Shown here piece by piece: positions 36,746 to 47,600 of a stretch of 64,000 bases of DNA (position 1 is the stretch's first letter; every line of letters begins with the position of its first letter). Origin of the DNA: Sphagnum magellanicum. Its lineage: Eukaryota; Streptophyta; Sphagnopsida; Sphagnales; Sphagnaceae. The notes beneath the pieces are model-generated. The model saw only the letters and a list, made by a program, of their open reading frames with translations. It searched no databases and was not told where the DNA came from. The stretch covers positions 18,352,001-18,416,000 of the forward strand of contig CM038910.1 of NCBI GenBank assembly GCA_021904315.1, in the 5' to 3' direction. Made by a program: the position numbers and the translations under genes.

Positions 36746-37012
36746 GATTTTTCAAAAGCCAGGCAAGATTTTGACCAAATTCCAGCAATACATGTATCTG
36801 AAGCATTTAGTTATCTTGTACTATTACAATGTAACTTGGTTGAGCATCCCATTCTGGATATATGGGAGGACTTGGACACTTTGGGGTTTCTTCAACATGG
36901 GGAATACCCTCCCCAATTTACATCAAATCAGCGGGATCGCATACAACAGCGGTCCAAATGCTATTGGTGGAGGGACAATCACCTCGTCCGATGCTTATCA
37001 TAAGGCGATAGA

Positions 37013-38142
37013 GTGGTTCCACCACCACATGAACGGCCTGGTCTTATTCAAAAGGTACACTCGGAACTTGGACATTTTGGAGTTAAACGTACTTATAGCC
37101 TTCTCGCTCTTCATTACCATTGGAGAGGTATGTATGCTCAGGTCCGAGACATCATTGCTAGGTGTGAACAATGTGATAGAGTGAGAACTTATTTCTCCTT
37201 TCGACAGTTCATGCTTTCTCCACTCTTTATTCAGGGCATGTTCTATCGTTGGTCATGTGATTTAGCTAGAGAGTTACCACAAACCTCCAGGGGTAATGTT
37301 TACATCATGATTATGATTGAGCATTTTTAAAAGTGGGTTGAGCTTGTTGTGTTACCGGACAAGTCATCACACAGCACTAGCTAGGCTTTTTTATAAAAGG
37401 TTCTAAGTAGGTTTGGGGCTTGTGCTAAGTGCCTTATTGATCAAGGATCAAAATTTAGGGGAGAATTCCAAGACCTATTTGACCATGCTTTCATTGACCA
37501 TCGTCAGACTTCAAGAGATCATCCCTAAGCTGATGGCCTTGCAGAAAGGATGGTTCAAACGTGCAAGAAGGGACTTCGGAAGATTTGTTTCACTTAGAAC
37601 AAAGAAGAGACCTGGCCTTCCCATACATCGCCATGGGTTACAAGATGTCCAAACACGTCTCTTTATCTCATTTCTCTCCTTACTTTTTACTTTTTGGGAG
37701 ACACCCCATTCCACCCTCTTCCATTACTGCTCAAATGGACCAGGTTATGGACTTGGATTCCCCAGCCACTTGGGCTAAGGTCATTGCAGAAAGGGTTGCT
37801 TTATTCAGGAGGGTTATGCCCATGGCCATGGGAAACCTATCCATTGCACAACATCGAGACACCTTATGGTATGCACACACACGAGGTGGCAGTTACAAAC
37901 CTAAGGTGAGACAATTTGATGCTGGTGATTTTGTATATCTCCAGTGGCAACCAAATGATACTCTAGAGACTTCTTCTGGTCGCACTATCTTGAAGATTAA
38001 GGCGATCAGGCCTTCAGGTGTGTTGGAGCTACAAGGAGTTGACGGACGCACAATTTGGGATCATTCCAAAAATTGTGCACCCTGCCACATGCCGAACTTG
38101 GACCCTACCATCATCACGTCAACTTGGATTCCCTCCACTTGA
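37013..38142 (+). pseudogene. Integrase of the gypsy element (HHCC, D,D35E core)
   Basis: The zinc-binding HHCC is complete: His codons at 37058 and 37073, Cys codons at 37163 and 37172. The catalytic triad is also complete: Asp 37259 (CDLAREL), Asp 37439 (LIDQGSKF) and Glu 37544 (DGLAERM). Spacings are 60 and 35 residues. Stops at 37328 (TAA), 37379 (TAG) and 37529 (TAA), and a frame change near 37605, break the frame. The C-terminal part reads FPYIAMGYKMS, FLLFGRHPIPP and RQFDAGDFVYLQW, the usual end domain of gypsy integrases. No chromodomain follows; a PHD finger does. Confidence 0.9.
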
Positions 38143-38302
38143 TTATCCATGTCAGGTATGTCAGAGGATGGATGATGCCGATTAGATGTTGCTTTGCAAC
38201 AACTGTAATGGTGGATACCATCTCTTCTGCCTCAAGCCGAAGCTCACTCAAGTTCCCGCTGGTAATTGGTACTGTTCATCATGTTCTTTTATAACACCTT
38301 GA
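38132..38302 (+). pseudogene. PHD finger at the end of the integrase
   Basis: In the frame one step from the integrase, the text LDYPCQVCQRMDDAD is followed by one TAG (38183-38185), then MLLCNNCNGGYHLFCLKP and LTQVPAGNWYCSSCS to a TGA at 38300-38302. The eight ligands fit the Cys4-His-Cys3 order: Cys codons 38150, 38159, 38195, 38204; His 38219; Cys 38228, 38273 and 38282. Trp stands two residues before the last Cys pair, as in PHD fingers. PHD fingers commonly bind histone H3 tails, often methylated Lys4. Its place corresponds to the chromodomain of chromoviruses, so it may have steered integration (inference). Confidence 0.8.
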
Positions 38303-38340
38303 TTCCTATTCAAACCATGCCATGTTTTTCCCGGCTCAGG

Positions 38341-38351
38341 TTTGGGGGGGG
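38341..38351 (+). other. Polypurine tract candidate
   Basis: TTTGGGGGGGGATACATGAG stands after the PHD stop, the usual place for the plus-strand primer of reverse transcription. If so, the 3' LTR should begin at about 38352, but the shared LTR block begins only at 38530. Confidence 0.55.
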
Positions 38352-38498
38352 ATACATGAGAATTTCATCTTAGCTTCCCTTATGCATTGTATATATATGT
38401 GTGCATGCATCTCTTTTTAGTTGATTAGTTTATATCTTTGACTGGCTTTAGTTTTTTTGTTTAGTATAATTTACTACGTATTTACATCTTTACGACAC

Positions 38499-38849
38499 CG
38501 TACGTCACGACACTACACGGCACGACAGCTGTCATGCCTATACATGGCCTCATACATGATGGCCAGTTACAGGCATGCCCATGTGCGGTTTTAGGGTTGA
38601 TGTACGATGTTAGGCGATTGTACGCTATTAAGTATTTAGGGTTTCAGTTTGTTGACGACAATATGAAAGGCCCAAACCTTTCTTTCTCCTTTTAATTTTT
38701 CTAGAATTCCTTTGTCATGAGCTTCCTCCATAATAAGCTAGGATTTCTAGATGCTCACGGTGGCCATTGCACGGCCACTGTTTACATATAGTTCATTTCC
38801 TTCTTTCTTTGCAATTCAATCGTATGTCACGACACTACACGCCACGACA
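38499..38849 (+). repeat. Right terminal block (partial 3' LTR) flanked by 29-bp direct repeats
   Basis: The block 38530-38820 matches the left terminal block. It is bracketed by two 29-bp direct repeats, 38499-38527 and 38821-38849, with two mismatches (shared core GTCACGACACTACACG). The second repeat starts exactly where homology to the left LTR copy ends. The right LTR therefore looks truncated or rearranged at 38820. Confidence 0.75.
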
Positions 38850-39780
38850 CCACATCATAAATGCCATTAATCACATTAGTTGTAACCACATTAATGCTTA
38901 TAATTCACCATGATTATAGTTGCAAAGGACATAATCTTGGATCCAACAAAACACATGGCAACTTCACAAAGTCCCACGTGTCACAATTTTTAAAAAATAG
39001 AAATACATATATATATATATATATATATTCCAATCAAATATTGCCACATGCTCACCTCTTAACCTAAGGGACCCAACCTAAGAACCTAGCTTAAGCCACT
39101 TAACCTAGAAAACTTACTTTAAACAACTTATCCTAAGCACTAAAAACAATTCATATGTTAAACAAGCCACCAAGGTATTTAGGCATTTAAATGTTTAAGT
39201 GTTTAGGTTTGAAAGTGTCAACAACATGAAGATCCACAAGAACAAAGGCTAAAAGAAACTACTAACAAGAACATGAGATGTACAAGACAAATATGAAAAC
39301 AAATCTTTATTAACATATGCAAACATGAACATGAAAAAAACATGACAAGGCTATGGTGCAAAATCATGCCTAAGACTAATGTTAAACAAACTAAAGGAAG
39401 TGAAGGGTCGTACTTCTATTTATACCCCTTTGGGGACCTAGCTAAAGGAAGCTTTCAAAGAGGTTTTTATGTATGCATCAAGTAAAAAAGCTTGTTAAGA
39501 ACCTTTCTAACTAAAAGTCAACTATGAATTAATTGAAACTTAACTAAAAGTTAATTAAAATTTAATTAAAATTCAATTAAAAGTTAATTAAAAATTAATT
39601 AGAATTAATTGAGACTTAACTAAAACTTAATTAAAATGAATTTAAAATCAACTAGAAATGAACTATGAATTAAATGGAAGTGAATTAAAACTCAATTGAA
39701 AGTCAACTAAAAATGAACTGAAACTAAATTAAAAGTTAGGTACATGGATAAACATTCAAATGAACGAAGTCAATGGCATG
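38850..39780. other. AT-rich DNA, no gene seen
   Basis: It holds a TA repeat at about 39006-39027. From 39530 to 39735 it has a degenerate array of AATTAAAAGTTAATTAAAA-like words. Confidence 0.55.
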
Positions 39781-39850
39781 ATAGAAAGTGTGAGGATTTG
39801 AATTCCTCACCTCCACTTTGGGGAACAAAACCTTAACCATTGCACCATGT
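39781..39850 (-). repeat. tRNA-derived SINE-like sequence (minus strand)
   Basis: On the minus strand TGGTGCAATGGTTAAGG resembles box A and GAGGAATTCAAATCCTCAC a T-arm with box B. The stretch shares GTGGAGGTGAG with the tRNA-like piece at 5290-5356. The acceptor stem is not formed. Confidence 0.4.
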
Positions 39851-39899
39851 CATTTATTTATTATAACTATTACTTACCATTAATTTATAAAGAATAATT

Positions 39900-41160
39900 T
39901 TTAGCTCAAATTAACCTAGCTCACCTCAAGCTAACCTAGGTTAGTTTAAACTACCTAATAGTCTAGCCTTGGCTAACATAGGTTAATTTAAACTAATTTA
40001 AGCATTTCTAACCTAAATACAAGCTTGCTTACCATAAACTAATGTAGATTAAGTTAAAAGTAGGTTAAACTTGACTAAACTAACATAAATTAGACAACAC
40101 AATTGTTTAGGCTAAATTTGGTTAAACTTGGCAAAATTATGTTAAACTAAAACACTTAAACAAAACCTAGCTACACTTGGCAAAACTTGGCTAAAATTTA
40201 AATAAATTCAGCTAAACTAGGGTATTGAAAATAAAAGTGGCAAAACTTAAATAAATTATACTAAAGTAAAATATTGAAACAAAACTTGGCAAAACTTGGT
40301 TAAACATGGCTATTTAGGTTAAATTTGGTTAGACTTAAGGTGTAGTCACAATAAAAGGAGTCACTTGTGGCAAGGTCTAATCCATTTCAAAGACCAAATT
40401 GCACGTGTGGCCTTCTTGTATTAATTTATAATGCATTTTTAAAAATAACTTTTCAAGCTAAATAATGGATGGATATCAAGTTTGAAGCCAAATATGACCC
40501 AAAACATAGTAAATAATTACTTGCTTTACATCATGCTCTACATTAAAATCGCATGTACAACTTTTCTTTTAACCATGATGATAAATTATGAACTATTCTA
40601 GTCATTAAACATGTTTAAAACCATTTTAATTAGTCATGTAAAAAGTTTCCATATAAACATGTAAAAATATTTTTGAATGATTCGACACATGGCCCATTTT
40701 TCGTGAAGTATATTAGAGTTCATACAAAATTTGAAAGCATTTGGTGAAGGTTTGAATAACAAAAAACGCATTCATGTTTTATGATTTTTTTTAGCACATG
40801 TCAACAAGTCCTTTGCATATGCAAAAGGACCTTCATAACACAATGAAATGACTTAAAATTCATAGGATGATAACTTCATGAGTTAATGAACATAATATTA
40901 AAAATATTATATTTATATCATTTAAATGTTACATATGATACATTTTCAAAGTAGACATGGTACATAAAAAATTGACTATCAACAAGTCCTTTGGCAGAGT
41001 TTAATTGTGATTTCACCCATTGGCGAAACTTGGATAAATTAGGCTAAATTAAATTTAACTATGTTATTTAGGCTAAATTAACTTAAAGTAAAGTAAATTG
41101 TGTTAAAGTAGGTTAATCTAAATTATGATAAACTAAACTAGATTATTTAAGCATTTGTTT
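39900..41160. repeat. Degenerate array of TTGGCTAAA words (second array)
   Basis: Variants of GGTTAAACTTGGCTAAATTA dominate 39900-40340 and recur at 41020-41150. They are the complement of the words at 4560-5215. A less repetitive 600 bp lies between. No coding content. Confidence 0.65.
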
Positions 41161-44100
41161 GGCCTTTTCAAACTAAATTGAATTTGATTATATTATTTCA
41201 AATTTGAATATTGCTTCAATATGAATACACTAGTTGTATAGTCATATTCCTAGTCATAATTACTTCTAGTCCTAATTATAATTATATGTATAATTATGTA
41301 ATCATAATTTTGACCATAATCATTAAGATGATAATAACTAAAGATCACATATGACTACATGAATATATTTGGACATTAGTCACAAGATGTTCTAATCATA
41401 AAAACCACATTTTGACATTATGATATGAAAGCAAAAATTGGTAAGGACCCCATATGAGAGTCAATAGGTGTCCACAAGGAAAGCAAGGACAATTGAATCA
41501 AATTAACATTTAAACTAATGAACATGTAGTTTTGAACAAGATTATCCAAAACTTCAATGATATGGTCAAGATTTTGAATACCTAAAAGTTGGGACATCAA
41601 GTCTCTAATGGGTTCAATGGTACACATAATCTCGGTAGGGGCCCAAAACTCTAAACATTACAAAAAAGAATCGAACAAAGAAATTGCATGTGAAGTGATT
41701 GAACCCTCTATTGATACTTAAGGCTAGTCGACTATAGTTTTGGGTCCAATTTTAATTGTGAAATGAAATATAATATTTTTTACCCAAAGGCATATTACCT
41801 TTTGGATCATAAAGTCCTTCACAACTGAAACCTTTGGTTTTGAGTTTCAACGCGTTCCACTGACTATGGAAATAAATTAACTATGAAAATTAGGATGTTG
41901 TGGATTAGAAGTAGCATCTAGCATTTACAAATTTGTAGGTGGGACATGGATCATAGCCAAGGTAACAAGACTTTGAGATGTCATTGTTGGCTCCACATAT
42001 GTTAGGACATGGTTGGGGACATTGACATGGATGGCTTAAAATTTTTGTCATGTTTTATTATTTGCTAGACTATATATACTATCAATGCTTGTGTTTGCCA
42101 CCATGCAAGTTTTGTCGACAAAATAAAAACGAGTTCTAACACTAGTCAACCAATCCCATAGGTTATATCATGGTTCCTCCATTGAAAATGTGCTCTATTT
42201 GCTAACCCAAGCAGTGATTATTATTTTTTGGTGTTGAATTATCGCCATTTGGAAAATAAAACTAAAAAAATGAGAAAATTTTGGAAAATTTGAAACATCA
42301 AATGTGTTTTTCCAGCAATTTATATGTTGGTCTCTTTTGTAAAATCAGAAAACTGAAACCAAAAAGAAACTCTCAACCCAGGGACAGTAGTGTAAACCCT
42401 ACCCTTCATCACATTTGAATACAAGATACACTGGGAGGCGTGGGCTAAGGGCTTCTTCTATCACAAGGCCATCCATGATAAGGTTGATCCCGTGTTGACT
42501 GTATTGAGTCGTCAAAGAGCTGGTAACCAACTATATATCATGCAACTACGTATGCAACTATACTCGGTGTCCACATGTGATAATTCAGTATATCATAGAG
42601 GACTTAAAAAAATTTCCCCATTCATTTTCACTCACCACTCTTTTTAAGGAAAATTTTCGTACTATGCTGACTAAAAGAAAAAGGTGGATATTAAAGGAAA
42701 ATAATTCTCAGGAAAAAATTTCATGCAAAAAATAAATCAAAAGATTCCTCAATTTTACACCTAACTTCTAAATAGGCCGTGAGAAAAATGTCAGAAATAA
42801 CAAGACGCGTGAAATAGTGAACACAATCCACGTTGCCATTGAATGTTCTGTCTCTCCTTGAATGCTTGCCACTGACTCTTCAATGGAAAATTCAGGAAAA
42901 GAAATCCTTGTATGGATTTTCCCATGAAGAAACCTTCAAGATTTGAATTTGATTTTCAAAGAATCTGTTTTTGTAAGGTTAAATTTTTTTGAAAAAAATT
43001 GGCATAAGATACGGAGCTTTTTGAGACTCTTCCTGGGTTCCAAGGGGATGCGCACTCAAACAGAAGAAAGAGCCTAACTTTTTGCTTAAGCTCTGCACAC
43101 ATACGCATGTTAGCACTAAAGTTTGCCACTTGCAACTTCTGGAGTTGCTTGGAATTTGGACTTGCACCTCTACATTCCAATGAGTGGGTTCTTTGGAGAA
43201 AGCAGCAGCCATGTAGCAGACAGGCCAATTGAGATCAGTTGCCAAAAAATTGGGAAAACATGGGACTTTTTTTATTTTTCCTAGTGTAAATTCAAAAAAC
43301 TTGCTAATTTTTTTAAAAATTCACCAAATTTCCAATATCAAAAAAACAAAAGAAGGAAAAAAAACAAAAGGCCTTGATATTAGCTCAAGGTGGTAAGGGA
43401 ATCCTCTCAAACCTAAAAGTGCCTGAGCTACTGCACTCCACATCCAATTATTAGGCATTTCAGTGTGGCTGCATGCATATAGACAGGACGCCAGCATAAG
43501 TTGTACAGCTAACATCTAAACACTATAACAAGTCTAAAAGTCTAAACATTGTAACGTGCTTTCCATCTGAAGAATGTTTATCACATTGGCAATTTCAGTG
43601 TGCATAATTTACAGTTTTTTTTTGCGGTTGCTTTTAGGCTCATGAAAATGGCTGGACAAGAATCAAGAGTCATCATTCATCTTTCTTTCAAACAAATGTA
43701 AGTCTCTTTCGGGCGTGCTCATGCATGACTCAGACAGAGCTTTAGTGTCCAAAAACAATGATTTCACAAGGAAAGCATAATGCGAAGTCAGTTGCAGGAA
43801 ATGGGTCATTGAGTTGAGGGTTCTTTTTCAGTACACAAGGTACTAAAAAAGGATATTCTTCGCCATCACCAAACCTTGGACTCCTCTCATCACCCTCACA
43901 CAATAATATAAGGCTAAATAGATTCCAAATGCAATGCATACCTGGATGATATTCATCCCTTTTTTTTCCTTGTTAACTAGCAAACAATCCTGCACACTTT
44001 CATCTCTTCGATCTGCCCCTGGTTGTAATATCAATTTCATTTGAAATTAAGGCTTAAGGCTAGTTGGTAACTGCCCTTTGATCATAGAAAGTGTCATTCA
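41161..44100. other. Intergenic DNA, no gene supported
   Basis: It is AT-rich to about 42350, then slightly richer in G+C to 44100. A stretch at 43400-43470 holds TTAGCTCAAGGTGGTAAGGG, box-A-like, without a matching box B. Minus-strand frames at 42956-43245 have no recognisable motif. Confidence 0.45.
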
Positions 44101-44106
44101 AGGGTG

Positions 44107-44556
44107 ATACCAGTGTTGGCTGGTTATTGAGCTTTGAACTCGGTTATCAACTCAGTTATTAATATCCTACCTGCCAGTTAGTGATTTTTATAACCGACTA
44201 ATAACCTAACTGATTAATATAAAAATTTCAAAATCTAATAGCCTACCCAGATGACCTAGTTATCCTATGAGAGTAGGTTATCAATTCTAAAACACTAAAA
44301 AAATATATGATAAAAAGCCAGGAAAACAGATTTATAAAAAAAAAACTTGTACCTTGTAACTGAGAAGATAATTAGTGATTATCAATTGATTATTTGATAA
44401 TCTACCCATATGCATAATTGGTGGTTATTGCTAAAAATATATTGATAAATTAACAGGCACTCAATTTTTAATATTGATATTGACAACCTAATTGGCACCC
44501 AAAATTTTAAAAACCTACCAGTGATTATGAAAAAAATCAATAAGCAGCCAACAATA
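44107..44556. repeat. MITE-like element with 20-bp terminal inverted repeats
   Basis: The left end CAGTGTTGGCTGGTTATTGA mirrors the right end, TCAATAAGCAGCCAACAATAG at 44527-44547, read in reverse complement. TGATACC occurs on both sides (44104-44110 and 44550-44556), a candidate target-site duplication. A CAGTG start and a TSD near 8 bp suggest a hAT-derived MITE. A second diverged copy of the left part starts at 44557 with CAACGTTGGCTGGTTATTGAG and runs to about 44705. Confidence 0.5.
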
Positions 44557-44705
44557 GTTGATACCAACGTTGGCTGGTTATTGAGTTTTGGCTTGGTTAA
44601 TCCAATTATCAATAACCTACCAATCATTATTGATTTTTTGATAACTAGTTAATAACCTAATCACTTGGTATTGAATTTCAAAATCTAATATCTACCCAAA
44701 ATATA

Positions 44706-46589
44706 TATACATGAATGATAGGAAACAAAAAAAATTTAAATAATTTTTTTAGTTTAAATGACCCTATGACCAACTTGCTTAGCTGATTTTGAAGCTGGTG
44801 GGATGTAAGAGTGCTTACATATTGGTATAATAATCTACAGACTAATAAAAAATAGAACAAAATTAACTATAAAAGAGTAAATTAGGGAAGAGTGTTTTGA
44901 ATGGTAACAACACTTTGCTATGACTATGTTTCAGTCATTTGTAATACTAATTGCTATTGCCATAAATCACATCATTAATTGTGGTTTACATTTGTATCCT
45001 TCATAACCTTTATTTGTATCTTTTAGAATAATTTAGTTCACTTGTTAGGAGCTAAGTTCTAATGTCAAATTCCCATAGTTATATTGAGTAGTTTTATAAA
45101 GGTGAACATCTTCAAACAATGTGCTCTAAATAGAAACCAATTACTCTGATTTATATTTGCAAATAAATGAAACTTAATTTTATCAAAGTACAACAATATA
45201 TGGCTCACAACTTCATAGCATATGATTAAATGATTTGTACAAACATTGTGTATTAAGAACAATTAATTTTTAAAAAACAAATCATAAACAAATTCATTTT
45301 GCATTCAAATTACTTAACTGTGTCAAATGGCTCCATCATGCTATGAAGAATAGAACCAAACCAAAAGGATTGGTTGAAAATGTATTTTAATATTTTACAT
45401 TCTTGAGGATTTCCCATATAACCAAATCAAAGAGTGAAAGGTTGTTCACATGCAATATGCATTAGATAGCCAACTACTAATCTTAAATACCAACACATTA
45501 CACTTATGTTATTTTGAATTTTGGTATACTATAGTAGATTATGAACTTCTTTTAGTTGATTGCCATTAGCTGAACTTGTTTTTGTTGTTGTTTTCCAATG
45601 TGATTTGCTTTTAATGTTGCTTAGTTGCTGCCTTCTTGTTTATGTTTGGCATTGTTGTCCATGTGCTAGAGTTGTGTGTGATGCATTAGAACTAATTTTG
45701 TTGCATTGGAAAGCTCAGAATTCATCATACACATTGCATATGTATTTTTCGTGGTAGAGTTGTTGGGTACTTAAAGGAGTGTCTAGGGATGATGTATCTT
45801 CATGGCTTTGTGATAGTTTTAGTATTTTGATGGCTTTTGTCTCAACAATCATAGTGACTTTGCCTTGTCAAACCAGCTTTATTAATTTTACATCCTATAT
45901 GTCCCTTGCACAGGTACACTCACGCAACTATTGAGTCCTGAGGTCTTTGTTGATTTCACCTTGTCATCTCATGTAAGGAAACAAGTCAATTAGTAGACAT
46001 CGCCATGGCCACCCTGATATTACTATTGCAGTCACAGTAACAAAATTGGCAGCAATTTCTTGCTATTTTGTGAACTTCTTTTGAGAACCATGTTGGAAAA
46101 ACATGTTTTCCCATTGCAAAATGTGCTTTTTCGTTTTTCCATTGTAAAATTGTGTTTTCTTTTCTTTTTTGCATTATAAATAAGTCTTTTTTCCGGTGTT
46201 GTACAAGTACCTTCTTCAATGGGTAATAATGGTCAGTTCCAGTTAGAAACAACCAGATTTGAATTGGGATTGCTTTTCATAATCAAAATTGAAAATGAAA
46301 AATAAAATAAAATTGAAGAACCGGACTTGGAACTGAATTCTAGTTATGCATGGAACCAAAACTAAATTGAGATTTTTTTTAAAATTAAAAAACAGGGACT
46401 GGAACCAACCATTAATCGACAATGAATCACCAGTTCAAGTCCCGGCCACTAATAAGAACATGATCCAGACCTTAATTTCATGGGCCAGAATGAACCAACA
46501 CCCACCAATGCACCAGTTGTGGATGAGACTGTTTTGGCCATTTTGGGATGAACCCAAACCATTTAACCTAAACCAAACTAAACATTGAG
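44706..46589. other. AT-rich DNA, no gene seen
   Basis: A T-arm-like AGTTCAAGTCCCGGCCAC lies at 46432-46449 without other tRNA parts. Nothing else is supported. Confidence 0.45.
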
Positions 46590-47600
46590 GTGGATTTTTT
46601 TTTTCTTTTCATTGGCCCACCTTTCCTGAGATTTCAAAAAATTCCCCCCTTCTTTTCCCTCCTCTTCCTTCTTCTTCTCTTTTGTTCTTTCTTTCTTCTT
46701 CTCCTCTTTGTTCTTTCTTTCTTCTCTTCCATTGCTCCAGTTTTTTCTTCATCAATTTTTTTTCCTCTTTTTCATATTGCTATTGTTATTATTATTTTTC
46801 CTTCTCTTTTGTTTGTGCTATAGATTATTTTTCTTATCATTTTTTTTTTCATTTTTGTTGCTACTTTAGTTTTTTTTTCATCTTTAGTTTCTTTGCTTTC
46901 CTCTATTGTTACAATTTTTTTTATCATTTTTTTCTTTTTTTCTTTTCCTTTTCCCTCTTCAAGCATTTTCTTTTTTTCATCACATTGTTTTACTTGTTGC
47001 CATTGTTACATCATGATTAGTTATACGCATCATGCAAGGTATCCTTTAATCCTTTTTCTTGTCTTTTTTTTGTTTTGGTTTGAAAGTAGAAGCAAAAAAG
47101 AAAAGTAAGAAAAAAAAAGAGAAGAAGACAAAAGAATAAAAGAGAAGGAAATTGAAATTTTAAAAAAAAGAAGACAAATATTGTTTTTGTTTTTTCTTGT
47201 TTTTTTAGTTATTTTTACTTTTTAAATTGTAGAAGAAGAAGTTTGGATTTTTATTCTTTTTTTTTTCCTTGAAGATTTTTTTTTTCTTGTTATTGTTAAT
47301 TCAAGAAGAAGAATTATATATATATTTTCCTTTTTAATTGCTTTTTTTTCTTTCATTTTCGTTTCTTTAAGAATAAGAAAAAAATTTGGGTTTTTTCGCC
47401 TTTTTTTTCACTTTTTCTGTTTTTTAAATGTTGGAAGATTTTTTTCCTTTTACTATGTTTGTCCTAAATATTTCTTTTTTTATCCTCCTATTTTTCCATT
47501 CTTTTTGGTCTTCAAAATTCTAAAAGCTAAAGTTTTTTTTTCTATTTCTTTTATGTTGTATGTTCAATTTTTTTCCAACTTTCCTTTTTTTTAAAAATCT
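46590..47600. other. One-kilobase T-rich, pyrimidine-biased tract
   Basis: The plus strand is dominated by T with TTC/TTCC interruptions, strongest at 46590-47000 and 47160-47590. A short A/G-rich part lies at 47085-47180. Frames here give Phe/Ser-rich or Lys/Glu-rich peptides that reflect composition only. Confidence 0.7.

Larger units (their letters stand above)
29922..38820 (+). mobile_element. Decayed Ty3/gypsy LTR retrotransposon with methyltransferase and PHD domains
   Basis: The order on the plus strand is LTR copy, gag with two CCHC knuckles, protease, cytosine-5 methyltransferase, reverse transcriptase, RNase H, integrase, PHD finger, purine tract, LTR copy. Reverse transcriptase before integrase defines Ty3/gypsy order. 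The shared 291-bp terminal blocks (29922-30212 and 38530-38820) align without gaps at about 91% identity by my count; of 26 differences all but one are transitions. Frameshifts fall near 31398, 32700-32940, 33710, 36325, 37605 and 38143. Stop codons are frequent and mostly TAG, so the copy is dead. No tRNA primer site could be identified, and the LTR outer ends do not correspond on both sides. Some rearrangement after insertion is likely. Confidence 0.88.

Noticed and set aside
38040..38150. Chromodomain after integrase
   Set aside because: No aromatic-cage pattern or chromodomain-like text was found. The segment after the integrase leads into the PHD finger instead.
46432..46449. tRNA gene suggested by a T-arm-like AGTTCAAGTCCCGGCC
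   Set aside because: No D-arm, anticodon arm or acceptor stem can be formed around it.
46682..47020. Phe/Ser-rich open frames (and Lys/Glu-rich on the minus strand)
   Set aside because: They follow directly from the T-rich base composition and have no domain or codon signature.
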